Source: a virus. Taken from it: a stretch of DNA of 23,724 nt. Numbering within the stretch: the first letter of the stretch is position 1; every line of letters begins with the position of its first letter. The notes below the pieces were generated by a model. The model was given only the letters and a program-made list of their open reading frames with translations. It did not search any database and was not told the DNA's origin. Made by a program: the position numbers and the translations under genes. Below are positions 7,277 to 14,977 of the stretch, piece after piece. The DNA lies in the IMG/VR virus record IMGVR_UViG_3300022921_000110, positions 1 to 23,724 of that record, one strand, 5' to 3'.

Positions 7277-7678
7277 ATGCCAGGATTTAATCATAGAGCT
7301 TATGCAGAAGCTGCTCTCTCTTATGCAGTAACTCATAAACTTAATAAAAATTGGAAAGCAATGATTTCTAATATGGACATTGCTTTTGTTCATGGTGAAG
7401 ATGAACCGGAGCAAGTGTTTGAAAGGGTAGGAATTCCTATGAGTAAAAATAATGAATTTTATGAATGGGTTAAAAGTTTAAATTATCTTGACCGTAAAGA
7501 AAGAGCTGAGTTAGGAATATTACTAGGCCTTGCTTCTCAATTTCAATTAGCTAATGACGTAGTAATGGAAAACTATGCTACTAGGTGGTTACGTGGAAAT
7601 GATAAAAGTAAATTTTTAGAATTTATTCAGTTAGAACAAATGCTATTTAAAATGGGATTTTCAAATGACAGAATTTAA
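7277..7678 (+). CDS. Hypothetical protein of the MoxR-VWA module
   Basis: The ORF begins 10 bases after the ATPase with AAGGAG well placed before ATG 7277. The 133-residue product looks all-helical (YAEAALSYAVTHKL..., RKERAELGILLGLASQF...) with no catalytic motif. It overlaps the next gene by 14 bases. Its constant position between ATPase and VWA suggests an adaptor or accessory subunit; this is inference from context. Confidence 0.7.
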   Translation: MPGFNHRAYAEAALSYAVTHKLNKNWKAMISNMDIAFVHGEDEPEQVFERVGIPMSKNNEFYEWVKSLNYLDRKERAELGILLGLASQFQLANDVVMENYATRWLRGNDKSKFLEFIQLEQMLFKMGFSNDRI

Positions 7679-7880
7679 TAGTTGGTTAAGTGAGTTAGTT
7701 TATTTAACTTTAGAACAAAGAAGTATGTTAAGTAAATGTATGTATTTATTAACAAACCATAATGAATCTGTATCAGATGAGTGGTTATATGGCTCTCTTG
7801 AACCTCTTTCTTCTGAAGATAAAAATAAATTTATTGAGCTTTCAAATCTTATTTATATGCAAAATAAAATGGGTGTATAA
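7665..7880 (+). CDS. Small helical protein of the MoxR-VWA module
   Basis: A 71-residue acidic, helical product (MTEFNSWLSELVYLTLEQR...). It starts inside the end of the previous gene and ends in TAATG with the VWA gene, so translation of the VWA protein is probably coupled to it. It resembles its upstream neighbour in style (LSELVYLTLEQRSMLSK against VKSLNYLDRKERAELG), so the two may be diverged relatives; an alignment would be needed. Confidence 0.6.
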   Translation: MTEFNSWLSELVYLTLEQRSMLSKCMYLLTNHNESVSDEWLYGSLEPLSSEDKNKFIELSNLIYMQNKMGV

Positions 7881-9106
7881 TGGATGCAAAATTAAAGGTT
7901 TCCAGAGCCGTAACAAAACTGGCATTTGAAGTACCTTTCTTTGGCTCTTGTGCTTTATCTGTAGGTACTTTAGCAACTGACCAGATCCCTACAGCAGCTA
8001 CTGACGGTAAAACAATTTTATATAATCCTAAATTTGTAGAATCTCTTACAGAATTTCAAACAGTTGGTTTAATTTGTCATGAAGTAATGCATATTATTTT
8101 ACAGCATTGTCAACAATTTGAAATTAAAGATCCTAAGCTATGTAATATTGCTATGGATTATATAATTAATGATAGTCTTATTTATGAACAAAATATGAGC
8201 CTTCCTGAAGATGGTATTTGGGATACAGCTAGAAGTTTTAAAAATATGACTTGGCAACAAGTTTATCGTATTCTTGAAGATATTCAGAAAAAAGAAAAGG
8301 AAGAAGAATCTGGAGAAGGTGAGGGCTATAATGCAAAAAATGGTCCTGCAAATAAAGCTAAAATTTCAGAAGAAAATCAACGTGAAATTGGAAAAGTTTT
8401 AAAAGAAGCAAATCCAGAACATGTTAAAGCTTCAGATCTTTCAGATGCAGAATTAGAAGAACTTAAGCAAGATATTGAAAGAATTACTGTTAAAGCAGCA
8501 CAAGACGCTGAAAATATGGGAAAGCCAGGATCTATTCCAGGTTCTATTCGTGATCTTATTAATGAAATTAGAGATTCTAAAATACCATGGGAAGAATTTG
8601 TATTTACTACTATGCAAACTAGATTTCCTGATGATTATAGTTATCGTAGACCTAATAAAAAATATTTAGACCAAGGCTTGTATATGCCAACAGTAGAGTC
8701 TACTCGTATTAAACGATTAGCTTTTGCTTTTGATACTTCTGGTTCTGTATCTCGTGATGAGTTAATTACTTTTTTCTCAGAGTCTAATTTTCTTATTGAA
8801 CACTTTCGTCCTGAATCAGTACTTCTTATGTCAGCAGATTATGAAGTAGCAGAAGTTATAGAATTAGAAGAAGGAGAAACTATTGCAGATGGCTTTTGGT
8901 TTAAAGGTGGAGGCGGTACTTGTTTCCGTCCAGTTTTTAATTACATTGAAGAAAATGATTTAGAAATAGATCAATTAATTTATTTTTCAGATATGTATGT
9001 AAATAAACATAATTTCCCAGATAAGCATCCTGATTACGATGTTATATGGGTTAGTACAGGTGCAAATTATAATGTTCCTTTTGGTGAAATAGTAATGGTG
9101 AATTAA
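7880..9106 (+). CDS. HExxH metallopeptidase-like plus VWA domain protein
   Basis: A 408-residue protein in two parts. The N-terminal domain has LICHEVMHIILQH with an HEVMH zinc motif (residues 67-71) and MDYIINDSL (about 92-100), the pattern of the putative-metallopeptidase domain of the DUF2201 group. After an acidic, lysine-rich linker (about 134-210) comes a VWA-like domain with a MIDAS: DTSGS (285-289), GGGGTCF (343-349) and the aspartate in YFSDMY (D371). VWA domains bind metal-dependent partners and typically work with MoxR ATPases, here the gene at 6247. Target and any peptidase activity are unknown. It starts and ends in TAATG overlaps, tying it into the module. Confidence 0.85.
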   Translation: MDAKLKVSRAVTKLAFEVPFFGSCALSVGTLATDQIPTAATDGKTILYNPKFVESLTEFQTVGLICHEVMHIILQHCQQFEIKDPKLCNIAMDYIINDSLIYEQNMSLPEDGIWDTARSFKNMTWQQVYRILEDIQKKEKEEESGEGEGYNAKNGPANKAKISEENQREIGKVLKEANPEHVKASDLSDAELEELKQDIERITVKAAQDAENMGKPGSIPGSIRDLINEIRDSKIPWEEFVFTTMQTRFPDDYSYRRPNKKYLDQGLYMPTVESTRIKRLAFAFDTSGSVSRDELITFFSESNFLIEHFRPESVLLMSADYEVAEVIELEEGETIADGFWFKGGGGTCFRPVFNYIEENDLEIDQLIYFSDMYVNKHNFPDKHPDYDVIWVSTGANYNVPFGEIVMVN

Positions 9107-10101
9107 TGGGTTTTAGATATAACGAAGATTTATTTGAAAAAATTAAATTTGATGCTGATAACTTAAAAGAATTAAAAAGTTTATTAACTCTTGATTTAAA
9201 TTTAATAGCTAATCAATATAATGTTAATTTAAATACAATAATTAAAGAAACATTAAATTATAGTAAGAAAAAAATAAAAGACTCTAAAATATCAGTTTAT
9301 GATATTATTGTTATGCTAAAAGAAAGTGCAACTACTGAAGGATACTATTACCATAGTCGTAATAACTTTGTTAACATTAGCGAAGAAAATCGTCAAGTAA
9401 TTATTAATGCTGTTAATAAAAATTTTAAAATTATAAAAACTAAAACAATTTTAAATACTATTATAGAAGCTTTACAACAGCTTATTGCATGCGAATTACT
9501 TTTAGAATATGAAAATATAGATAGTACTGCTTTAAATTTTGAAGTTTCTTTAAAACAATTTCAAAACATTTTAAATAATGTTTCAAATAGTTCTACTGGT
9601 GATTTTAATTACCGAAGTAATTTAATTGCATCTTACGGAACTACTTCAGAAGTTGTTATTAATTTAACAGCAATTGAAAAAGCACAACTTCAAGATCCTA
9701 AAGTAAATAATTTTTATGGAAATAATACTAGAGATGTTTCCGTTATTATTAAAAAAGACTGGTATGAAACAGTAAAACAGAAAGAATTAACCTCTATTGA
9801 ATTAAATAATGGTAAAGTAGCTGCTGTATTAGAAGCAGAAGAAGTAAATCATAAAACTAAAGAAGATACTGTTGATCTGTTTAAACTTAAAGTTCTTTAT
9901 GTAAAAGTCCCTAATAATATTCAATTATGGAGAAATAATAGTAAAGAAAATTTTGAAAAATGTATTTTTGTAGAAGATCTTTATTTTGCTAAAGATACTA
10001 CAGATACAACTCGTTTTGCAACAGGTACAACACCAGGCCGTGCTATAGGTACTCTTAACCGACGTGCTAAAAAAGATATGTTTGATTTAATGGGTATTTA
10101 A
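9106..10101 (+). CDS. Unknown 331-residue protein of the MoxR-VWA module
   Basis: The ORF is joined to the VWA gene by TAATG. The N-terminal half is helical and Asn/Lys/Ile-rich (ADNLKELKSLLTLDLNLIA...), the middle has strand-rich segments (GKVAAVLEAEEVNH, LFKLKVLYVKVP), and the C-terminus has a distinctive FATGTTPGRAIGTLNRRAKK (about residues 304-323) that looks conserved and basic. No known motif. Tight coupling suggests it is a third component or the substrate of the ATPase-VWA machine; this is inference. It is more AT-rich than the ATPase gene. Confidence 0.75.
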   Translation: MGFRYNEDLFEKIKFDADNLKELKSLLTLDLNLIANQYNVNLNTIIKETLNYSKKKIKDSKISVYDIIVMLKESATTEGYYYHSRNNFVNISEENRQVIINAVNKNFKIIKTKTILNTIIEALQQLIACELLLEYENIDSTALNFEVSLKQFQNILNNVSNSSTGDFNYRSNLIASYGTTSEVVINLTAIEKAQLQDPKVNNFYGNNTRDVSVIIKKDWYETVKQKELTSIELNNGKVAAVLEAEEVNHKTKEDTVDLFKLKVLYVKVPNNIQLWRNNSKENFEKCIFVEDLYFAKDTTDTTRFATGTTPGRAIGTLNRRAKKDMFDLMGI

Positions 10102-10102
10102 T

Positions 10103-10273
10103 ATGAATTTAAATTGGAAAATTTACTTTGATGGTGAAAGATGGAATTATGATTTAGCGCAAGATAAAGATGAATCCAATTTCACAGGTTCTGTAGCAGA
10201 AGTTTATGAATACGTAACAGAATTGGACAAAAAAGATGCAAATCAATTTTATGCACAACAACGAAAATGTTGA
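10103..10273 (+). CDS. Hypothetical protein, 56 residues
   Basis: ATG follows the previous stop by one base. The product (MNLNWKIYFDGERWNYDLA...) is acidic with aromatic residues and ends in QQRKC. It overlaps the next ORF by 38 bases in another frame. No family recognised. Confidence 0.5.
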   Translation: MNLNWKIYFDGERWNYDLAQDKDESNFTGSVAEVYEYVTELDKKDANQFYAQQRKC

Positions 10274-10451
10274 AATTTGGTCTTCTCCTATAGAATTAAA
10301 TGTTTTCTTTATGGAAGGGATAGGACCTAAAATTTATAAAGGGGATTCTTTGTCTTGGTATGGGATTAAAAATGTCAGAGTTATTGCTGTTACTACCTTA
10401 TCAGAAAATTTGATTAGATTAGAAGTTCAGCACCATAAAGACAAACCTTAA
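10236..10451 (+). CDS. Hypothetical protein, 71 residues
   Basis: A short strand-rich product (VEIWSSPIELNVFFMEGIG..., VRVIAVTTLSENLIRLEVQHH). Two starts are possible: ATG 10236 (38-base overlap with the upstream gene) or ATG 10251 (23-base overlap); neither has a strong ribosome-binding site. No family recognised. Confidence 0.5.
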   Translation: MQINFMHNNENVEIWSSPIELNVFFMEGIGPKIYKGDSLSWYGIKNVRVIAVTTLSENLIRLEVQHHKDKP

Positions 10452-10461
10452 AAGGAATTTT

Positions 10462-11001
10462 ATGAGTAAAAAATATGATGCGTTTGTTTATAAATGGACG
10501 TGTAAAAGCACAGGTAAAGAATATGTAGGTTATCATGTAGGTAATCCTGAAGATGGCTATAAATTTTCATCTGACAAATTACAAACTTTATATGATAAAC
10601 AACCTGATAATTTTGAACGTAAAATTTTAGCTATTGGTACTGCAGAAGAAATGAAAGCTTTTGAAACAGGATATTTAAGAGCAGTAGACGCTAAAAATAA
10701 TGATGATTATTATAATAAGCATAATAATGATGAAGCTTATGTTTTAACAGCTAAATCTGTTTGTAATAATAATATTAAAACTATTGAAGCTACATTAGAT
10801 CAAATTGATACTCATAAAGTAGGAAAGAAAAACTTTTTTAGATTATGGATTGGTGGAGAGACTTTAAACTGTGCTAGTTATAAAGTTAGTGCTGAACAAG
10901 GCGCTAACCTTTATTTATTAATAGGAAAAAAGATTAGAGTAGATGCTACTTTAGTTGGTGACTATTGGTATTTTTATCCTGAGAATGTAAAGGAAGTATA
11001 A
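10462..11001 (+). CDS. GIY-YIG nuclease-like protein with extra C-terminal domain
   Basis: A 179-residue protein preceded by AAAGGAA. The first 90 residues follow the phage Seg-type GIY-YIG layout: FVYKWTCKSTGKEYVGYH, with FVY (8-10) and YVG (21-23) in the GIY and YIG places, DGYKFSS (31-37), FERKIL, and FETGYLRAVDA with E68 at the metal-binding glutamate position, then DDYYNKHN. The second half (about 113-179) is strand-rich (FFRLWIGGETLNC, KKIRVDATLVGDYWYFYP), resembling a small beta-barrel rather than the usual NUMOD repeats. It may be a mobile homing endonuclease, or a domesticated nuclease for host DNA or recombination. The conserved arginine of the family was not confidently placed, so activity is uncertain. 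Confidence 0.68.
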   Translation: MSKKYDAFVYKWTCKSTGKEYVGYHVGNPEDGYKFSSDKLQTLYDKQPDNFERKILAIGTAEEMKAFETGYLRAVDAKNNDDYYNKHNNDEAYVLTAKSVCNNNIKTIEATLDQIDTHKVGKKNFFRLWIGGETLNCASYKVSAEQGANLYLLIGKKIRVDATLVGDYWYFYPENVKEV

Positions 11002-11162
11002 TGTTTTATTATTATAATATTTTTTGTAATGGTGAATATTTAGGACAAGTAAAAGCATTAAATGAAAAAAGCGCTTGTGAACAGTATTATATGAAATATG
11101 GATCTGCAAGCAAATATACAGGGTTAGCTAGAAATTCTTTTACAGCAGAAAAAGTAAAGTAA
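11001..11162 (+). CDS. Small Tyr-rich protein, 53 residues
   Basis: The ORF starts in TAATG. The product (MFYYYNIFCNGEYLGQVKA...YGSASKYTGLARNSF) has a strand-like N-terminus and a short helix; it ends one base before the metallopeptidase ATG. Coupling supports a real gene; no family recognised. Confidence 0.55.
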   Translation: MFYYYNIFCNGEYLGQVKALNEKSACEQYYMKYGSASKYTGLARNSFTAEKVK

Positions 11163-11163
11163 A

Positions 11164-11568
11164 ATGAAAACAATTCAAAATTTATTTAATGATATGAATG
11201 AAAAGCTTCTTCCTTTTCTTTGTAAAGATTTAAAAACAGAAAATATTCCAAATGTATTAATTGATTTACAAATAGTAAATGATAGTGATCTAGATGGAAG
11301 TAGTGGTATGCAAGCGGCTACTATCCATTTAGGTTACGAAGAACTTTTTGGAATGGAAGTGTTTGAAATTGAATGTGTAAAATCTTTAACTCAAGATATT
11401 GAAGCTTTTAAAACAATGGTAGCTCACGAATTAGTGCATGTTATGCAACATCTTAGGGGAGACAAATTTAATTACGAACTCCCTTACAATGAACAAACGC
11501 ATGAGATTGAAGCTTATGCAAAAGAAAAAGAGTTAGTAAACTATTATGAAAGCAAATGTAGACGGTGA
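11164..11568 (+). CDS. Small HExxH zinc metallopeptidase-like protein
   Basis: A 134-residue protein with VAHELVHVMQH (HELVH at residues 88-92) followed by QTHEIEAYA (111-119), where a glutamate could be the third zinc ligand, a gluzincin-like or SprT-like spacing. The N-terminal part is strand-rich (NVLIDLQIVNDSDL...). No signal peptide is seen, so it would act in the cytoplasm. It overlaps the exonuclease start by 23 bases and carries two cysteine-containing C-terminal residues (ESKCRR). The substrate is unknown; one possibility is a host or defence protein. It is the second HExxH protein in this window. Confidence 0.7.
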   Translation: MKTIQNLFNDMNEKLLPFLCKDLKTENIPNVLIDLQIVNDSDLDGSSGMQAATIHLGYEELFGMEVFEIECVKSLTQDIEAFKTMVAHELVHVMQHLRGDKFNYELPYNEQTHEIEAYAKEKELVNYYESKCRR

Positions 11569-12235
11569 TCCTTATGTATATTGGGCGGCTTTATCTAAAG
11601 AAGTAGAAACTCCTCAAGAAGCTGCTGATTTTGCAATTGAACTTTTCAATACCACGTTAGATAGTGTTTTTGCTACAGATTATAGAATTGCAGTTAAAGG
11701 TAAAGGTAATTATCGTACTCAGATTAGTGCTGATTATAAAGCACATCGTAAAGGCCCAGATGAAGATAAAAAACCTTTATTAAAAGCTGCACATTCTGCT
11801 TTAATGGAAGAGTTTAATGCCGTTAGAGCAGATGGTATGGAAGCTGATGATTTGACTAGAATTTGGTGCGAAGAAGATAAAAATGCAGGAATACCTTTTG
11901 TTCTTGTTCATGAAGATAAAGATTTAAATATGGTTTCAGGTACTCATTACAATCCTAAAAAAGATGATCTTTATCAAATAAGTGAAGATGAAGCAGACTT
12001 ATGGTTTCATAAGCAATTGTTAATGGGTGACTCCTCAGATAATATTAAAGGCTTATATAGGATCGGTCCTAAAAAAGCTGATGCTTGGTTAAAAGAAGTA
12101 CTTCCAGAAAATAGATTAGCTTTTGTAATAAGCAAATGGAAAGAATTTCATCCAGATGATTGGTATGAAAGATTACTTATTTGTGGTCAACTTATTTATA
12201 TTAAACAAACATTTGAATCTGAGTTTACATTATGA
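11546..12235 (+). CDS. 5'-3' exonuclease (FEN/T7 gp6-like)
   Basis: A 229-residue nuclease with the flap-endonuclease/5'-exonuclease pattern: DGDPYVYWAA at the start (D6, D8), GNYRTQISADYKAHRK (arginine-lysine arch region), GMEADDLTR (acidic metal-binding cluster), HEDKDLNMVSG, and LLMGDSSDNIKGLYRIGPKKA, the helix-hairpin-helix segment with a final aspartate pair. It would remove RNA primers and degrade DNA from 5' ends as T7 gp6 does. ATG 11546 lies inside the metallopeptidase gene and places the first catalytic aspartate at residue 6, as expected. Ends in an ATGA overlap. Confidence 0.9.
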   Translation: MKANVDGDPYVYWAALSKEVETPQEAADFAIELFNTTLDSVFATDYRIAVKGKGNYRTQISADYKAHRKGPDEDKKPLLKAAHSALMEEFNAVRADGMEADDLTRIWCEEDKNAGIPFVLVHEDKDLNMVSGTHYNPKKDDLYQISEDEADLWFHKQLLMGDSSDNIKGLYRIGPKKADAWLKEVLPENRLAFVISKWKEFHPDDWYERLLICGQLIYIKQTFESEFTL

Positions 12236-12441
12236 AAATAGAAGTTAAAGGAATGCATGGTTTTATTATTGTAGATTATACAGTTGATAATGGTGAAATT
12301 GAAACTTTTGAACTTTCATTACCTGAAGGTATGCTGGAAGAAATTAAAGAAGATACTATCCGTTTTATTAAAGATCATGAATCCCAAGCTCGTACTAAAC
12401 GTATTGAACAACAAGCTAAAGCTAATGAGGTTTTTAAGTAA
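12232..12441 (+). CDS. Hypothetical protein, 69 residues
   Basis: The ORF has an ATGA overlap upstream and TAATG downstream. The N-terminal half is strand-rich (MKIEVKGMHGFIIVDYTV), and the C-terminal half a charged helix (LEEIKEDTIRFIKDHESQAR...). It is probably a small DNA- or protein-binding accessory; no family recognised. Confidence 0.6.
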   Translation: MKIEVKGMHGFIIVDYTVDNGEIETFELSLPEGMLEEIKEDTIRFIKDHESQARTKRIEQQAKANEVFK

Positions 12442-12587
12442 TGAGAGTAGAATTTACAAGATGGTATTCTAACAAAGAAGCAGCACTTATTGATGCTAAA
12501 ACATTATCAGTAGGCTTTGGAGAGTATGTTGATTTAGGTGCTCATTGTGTTAAAGAAGGTATCTGGATAGGTTGGGTTATTGTATGA
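12441..12587 (+). CDS. Tiny protein, 48 residues
   Basis: Starts in TAATG and ends in ATGA with the RusA gene. The product (MRVEFTRWYSNKEAALIDAK...GIWIGWVIV) has a short hydrophobic C-terminus. Double coupling is the main evidence that it is expressed. Confidence 0.5.
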   Translation: MRVEFTRWYSNKEAALIDAKTLSVGFGEYVDLGAHCVKEGIWIGWVIV

Positions 12588-12943
12588 AAGAAAAATGGCA
12601 ATATAGGTATGATATAAAGCCTATATCTGCTAATAAACTTTGGTATAAAGCTAAACAAATTACAAAAGAATATAGGCAATGGCGAGAAGATATTGCTTAT
12701 AATACTCCTGATAGCCATAAGATATGGCCTTTTAATGATACAGAACAATTAGAAGTAAATATTAATGCTGGTTTTTCTTCTCGATTAGCAGATGTAGATA
12801 ACGTTTGTAAGCCTGTCTTAGATACTTGGCAAAATCTTTATGGCTTTAATGATAGATATGTCTATAAAATTACTGCTGAAAAAGAAATTGTAAAAAAAGG
12901 AAAAGAGTATTTAGATATAACTTTTAAGAGGTATAGAAAATAA
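12584..12943 (+). CDS. RusA-type Holliday junction resolvase
   Basis: A 119-residue protein with the RusA pattern: KPISANKLWYKAKQITKEYR at the N-terminus, then LADVDNVCKPVLDTWQ and YGFNDRYVYKI, with D70, D72, K76 and D90 in the places of the RusA catalytic residues (D70, D72, K76, D91 in the E. coli enzyme), and a final strand KEYLDITFKRY. It cuts four-way junctions formed during replication and recombination, before packaging. ATG 12584 (ATGA overlap) is preferred to the in-frame TTG at 12572. Confidence 0.88.
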   Translation: MKEKWQYRYDIKPISANKLWYKAKQITKEYRQWREDIAYNTPDSHKIWPFNDTEQLEVNINAGFSSRLADVDNVCKPVLDTWQNLYGFNDRYVYKITAEKEIVKKGKEYLDITFKRYRK

Positions 12944-12944
12944 A

Positions 12945-13196
12945 ATGACTCAATTAATAACTTTTTTGTTAGTCTGTTTAAATATTTATTTACCATTAAA
13001 TGCATGGATAGGGCATGATAATGGAACAGCAACTCCCCTTTCGTATATTGGTTTAGGTTTTGCTTTATACTTTTGGTTTTTAGTTTTAACACATTATTTA
13101 ACTCCAAAAGAACATAGAAAAGTTTATTCTGAAATAGATATTGCAAATATCATTATTACAACTGAATTAATGAATAAAGAGGAAACAAAACACTAA
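12945..13196 (+). CDS. Small membrane protein with two hydrophobic segments
   Basis: An 83-residue protein with segments at about residues 3-20 (QLITFLLVCLNIYLPLNA) and 32-52 (LSYIGLGFALYFWFLVLTHY), then a charged tail ending KEETKH. It lies between RusA and the primase-helicase and overlaps the latter in TAATG. A two-segment topology could fit a holin or an inner-membrane host-modifying protein; neither is shown. Confidence 0.65.
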   Translation: MTQLITFLLVCLNIYLPLNAWIGHDNGTATPLSYIGLGFALYFWFLVLTHYLTPKEHRKVYSEIDIANIIITTELMNKEETKH

Positions 13197-14872
13197 TGGG
13201 AAGGATTGTCACTCGTAATCAACCTTGTCCTAATTGTACAAGTTCTGATGCGTTTCAAATATATGAAGACGATTCTGGTTACTGTTTTTCTTGTGAAAAA
13301 GCAGTTAAAAATATTAATGCTATTGATTTTGAAATTGAAGAGAGAAATACAGTGACAGAATTTGTACCTCAAATTACTATTAATGAGGTAATGCACTTAG
13401 GTATTAGATCTATGCCAGATCGTAAAATATCTAAGCCTATTATGGAACATTTTGGAGTTCGCTCTGAAACAGATAATGATGGTACAGTGACTGCTCAATA
13501 TTATCCTTACACAGTAGAAGGTGAAGTAGTTGCTTATAAAAAGAGATTATTACCTAAACAATTTAATATCGTAGGTAGTTTTTCTCAAAGCGATTGTGAG
13601 TTATTCGGTCAATCAACGTTTGCACCCGGCGGTAATAAAGTAATTGTTACTGAAGGTGAACTTGATGCTATGGCTGTAGCTCATGCTGCTTTTGTTAAAT
13701 ACAAAAAAATATATCCAGTAGTTTCTTTACCTTCTGCTTCCATGCTTGCTCCTTTAAAAACAAATCGTAAATGGTTAAGATCTTTTAAAGAAGTTATATT
13801 ATGGTTAGATAATGATGAAAAAGGTGATAATGCTTTAAGAGAAGCAGCTAAGATTATTGGTTTTGATAAAGTAAAAGTTGTTAAATCTTTAGAAAAAGAT
13901 GCTAATGATACTTTAATTAAACAAGGTGAAGAAGCAACTATGCAATGTGTATGGAATGCTAAACAATATTCACCAGCTGGTATTATTGCAGATCCTGAAA
14001 AGATCTGGGAAGAAATGGTAGAATACTCTAATAAAAAAAGTGTACCTTATCCACCTTGTCTTGCAGGTATTAATGAAAAATTAAAAGGAATGCGTACAGG
14101 AGAAATTACTTTATGGACTAGCGGTACTGGTTCCGGTAAATCTACTTTACTACGTGAAATAATGTTACATTTATTGGAAACTACAAATGAAAAAATTGGT
14201 CTTGTCTCTTTGGAAGAATCACCCTCGGAAGTCGCTAGGAAGTTATCGGGTATGGTACTCAACAAAAACCCAGCTAAAGATGAAATTCCTCTTGCTGATC
14301 TTCGCCCAGGCTTTGATTCCATCTTTGGTGATGGCAGGGTTATTGTTTTGGATCATCATGGTAGCATCAAAGACGGTTCTATTATTGATACTCTTGAGTC
14401 TATGTGTGTTATGGGTGCTAAGTATCTCTTCTTGGACCACATCACAATCTTGGTTTCGGAAGGATCTGAAGGATTAACAGGTAATGAAGCTGTTGATAAA
14501 GTAATGAATGATCTATTATCATTAGTTAAAAGACATGATGTATGGATTGGTTTAGTTTCTCATTTACGTAAAATGGATAAAGTAGGTAAATCATTTGAAG
14601 ATGGTCAAATGGCTAGCTTAGATGATATTAGAGGTTCAGGTTCTATTAAACAAATTAGTTTTGATATTTTAGCTTTTTCTCGTGACTTAAATGGACAAAC
14701 TGAAAAAGATAAAAATACTATTAAAATGAGTGTTTTAAAATCAAGATTTACAGGTTTAACTGGAAGTTGTGGAACTGCTGTTTATAATTATGAAACAGGC
14801 AGATTAGCTTATGGTGGTGAAGAAGAAACAACAGAATTAGATTCTTTTGATCCTTTAGATGTGGAAATTTAA
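13196..14872 (+). CDS. Fused DNA primase-helicase (T7 gp4-like)
   Basis: A 558-residue protein, close to T7 gp4 in length. Domains in order: zinc-binding domain with C11, C14, C30, C33 (CPNC and CFSC); TOPRIM primase with VTEGELDAM (E153) and LWLDNDEKGD (D205, D207); linker; RecA-fold hexameric helicase with Walker A GTGSGKST (310-317), the SLEES segment, Walker B LFLDH (D414) and VSHLRK. It unwinds the fork and makes primers for the family A polymerase at 2240. The stretch 14210-14470, from just after Walker A to Walker B, is 35-48% GC with C/G-ending codons, unlike its flanks near 25-30%. Starts in TAATG with the membrane gene. Confidence 0.96.
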   Translation: MGRIVTRNQPCPNCTSSDAFQIYEDDSGYCFSCEKAVKNINAIDFEIEERNTVTEFVPQITINEVMHLGIRSMPDRKISKPIMEHFGVRSETDNDGTVTAQYYPYTVEGEVVAYKKRLLPKQFNIVGSFSQSDCELFGQSTFAPGGNKVIVTEGELDAMAVAHAAFVKYKKIYPVVSLPSASMLAPLKTNRKWLRSFKEVILWLDNDEKGDNALREAAKIIGFDKVKVVKSLEKDANDTLIKQGEEATMQCVWNAKQYSPAGIIADPEKIWEEMVEYSNKKSVPYPPCLAGINEKLKGMRTGEITLWTSGTGSGKSTLLREIMLHLLETTNEKIGLVSLEESPSEVARKLSGMVLNKNPAKDEIPLADLRPGFDSIFGDGRVIVLDHHGSIKDGSIIDTLESMCVMGAKYLFLDHITILVSEGSEGLTGNEAVDKVMNDLLSLVKRHDVWIGLVSHLRKMDKVGKSFEDGQMASLDDIRGSGSIKQISFDILAFSRDLNGQTEKDKNTIKMSVLKSRFTGLTGSCGTAVYNYETGRLAYGGEEETTELDSFDPLDVEI

Positions 14873-14977
14873 ATGAAAAATATTAATCAATTTTTAGAAT
14901 TTACTGGACTATTTGTATATGTTTTAATTTTTTCAGGAATTAGTTATATGCTTATTATGAGGTATATGCATGGATAG
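14873..14977 (+). CDS. Mini membrane protein, 34 residues
   Basis: The ORF begins directly after the helicase stop. Its product is almost entirely one membrane helix (FLEFTGLFVYVLIFSGISYM, residues 7-26) with a short tail (RYMHG). It overlaps the next gene by 8 bases. Too short for a family assignment. Confidence 0.5.
   Translation: MKNINQFLEFTGLFVYVLIFSGISYMLIMRYMHG

Noticed and set aside
7136-7414. 92-codon minus-strand ORF
   Set aside because: It lies antisense to the end of the MoxR-type gene and its well-supported neighbour, has no ribosome-binding site, and every supported gene is on the + strand.
12862-13146. 94-codon minus-strand ORF
   Set aside because: It is antisense to the RusA end and the small membrane gene; no start signal or recognisable product.
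14047-14322. 91-codon minus-strand ORF in the helicase region
   Set aside because: It is antisense to the Walker A region of the helicase and lies largely in the GC-rich patch, where stops are rarer; no other support.
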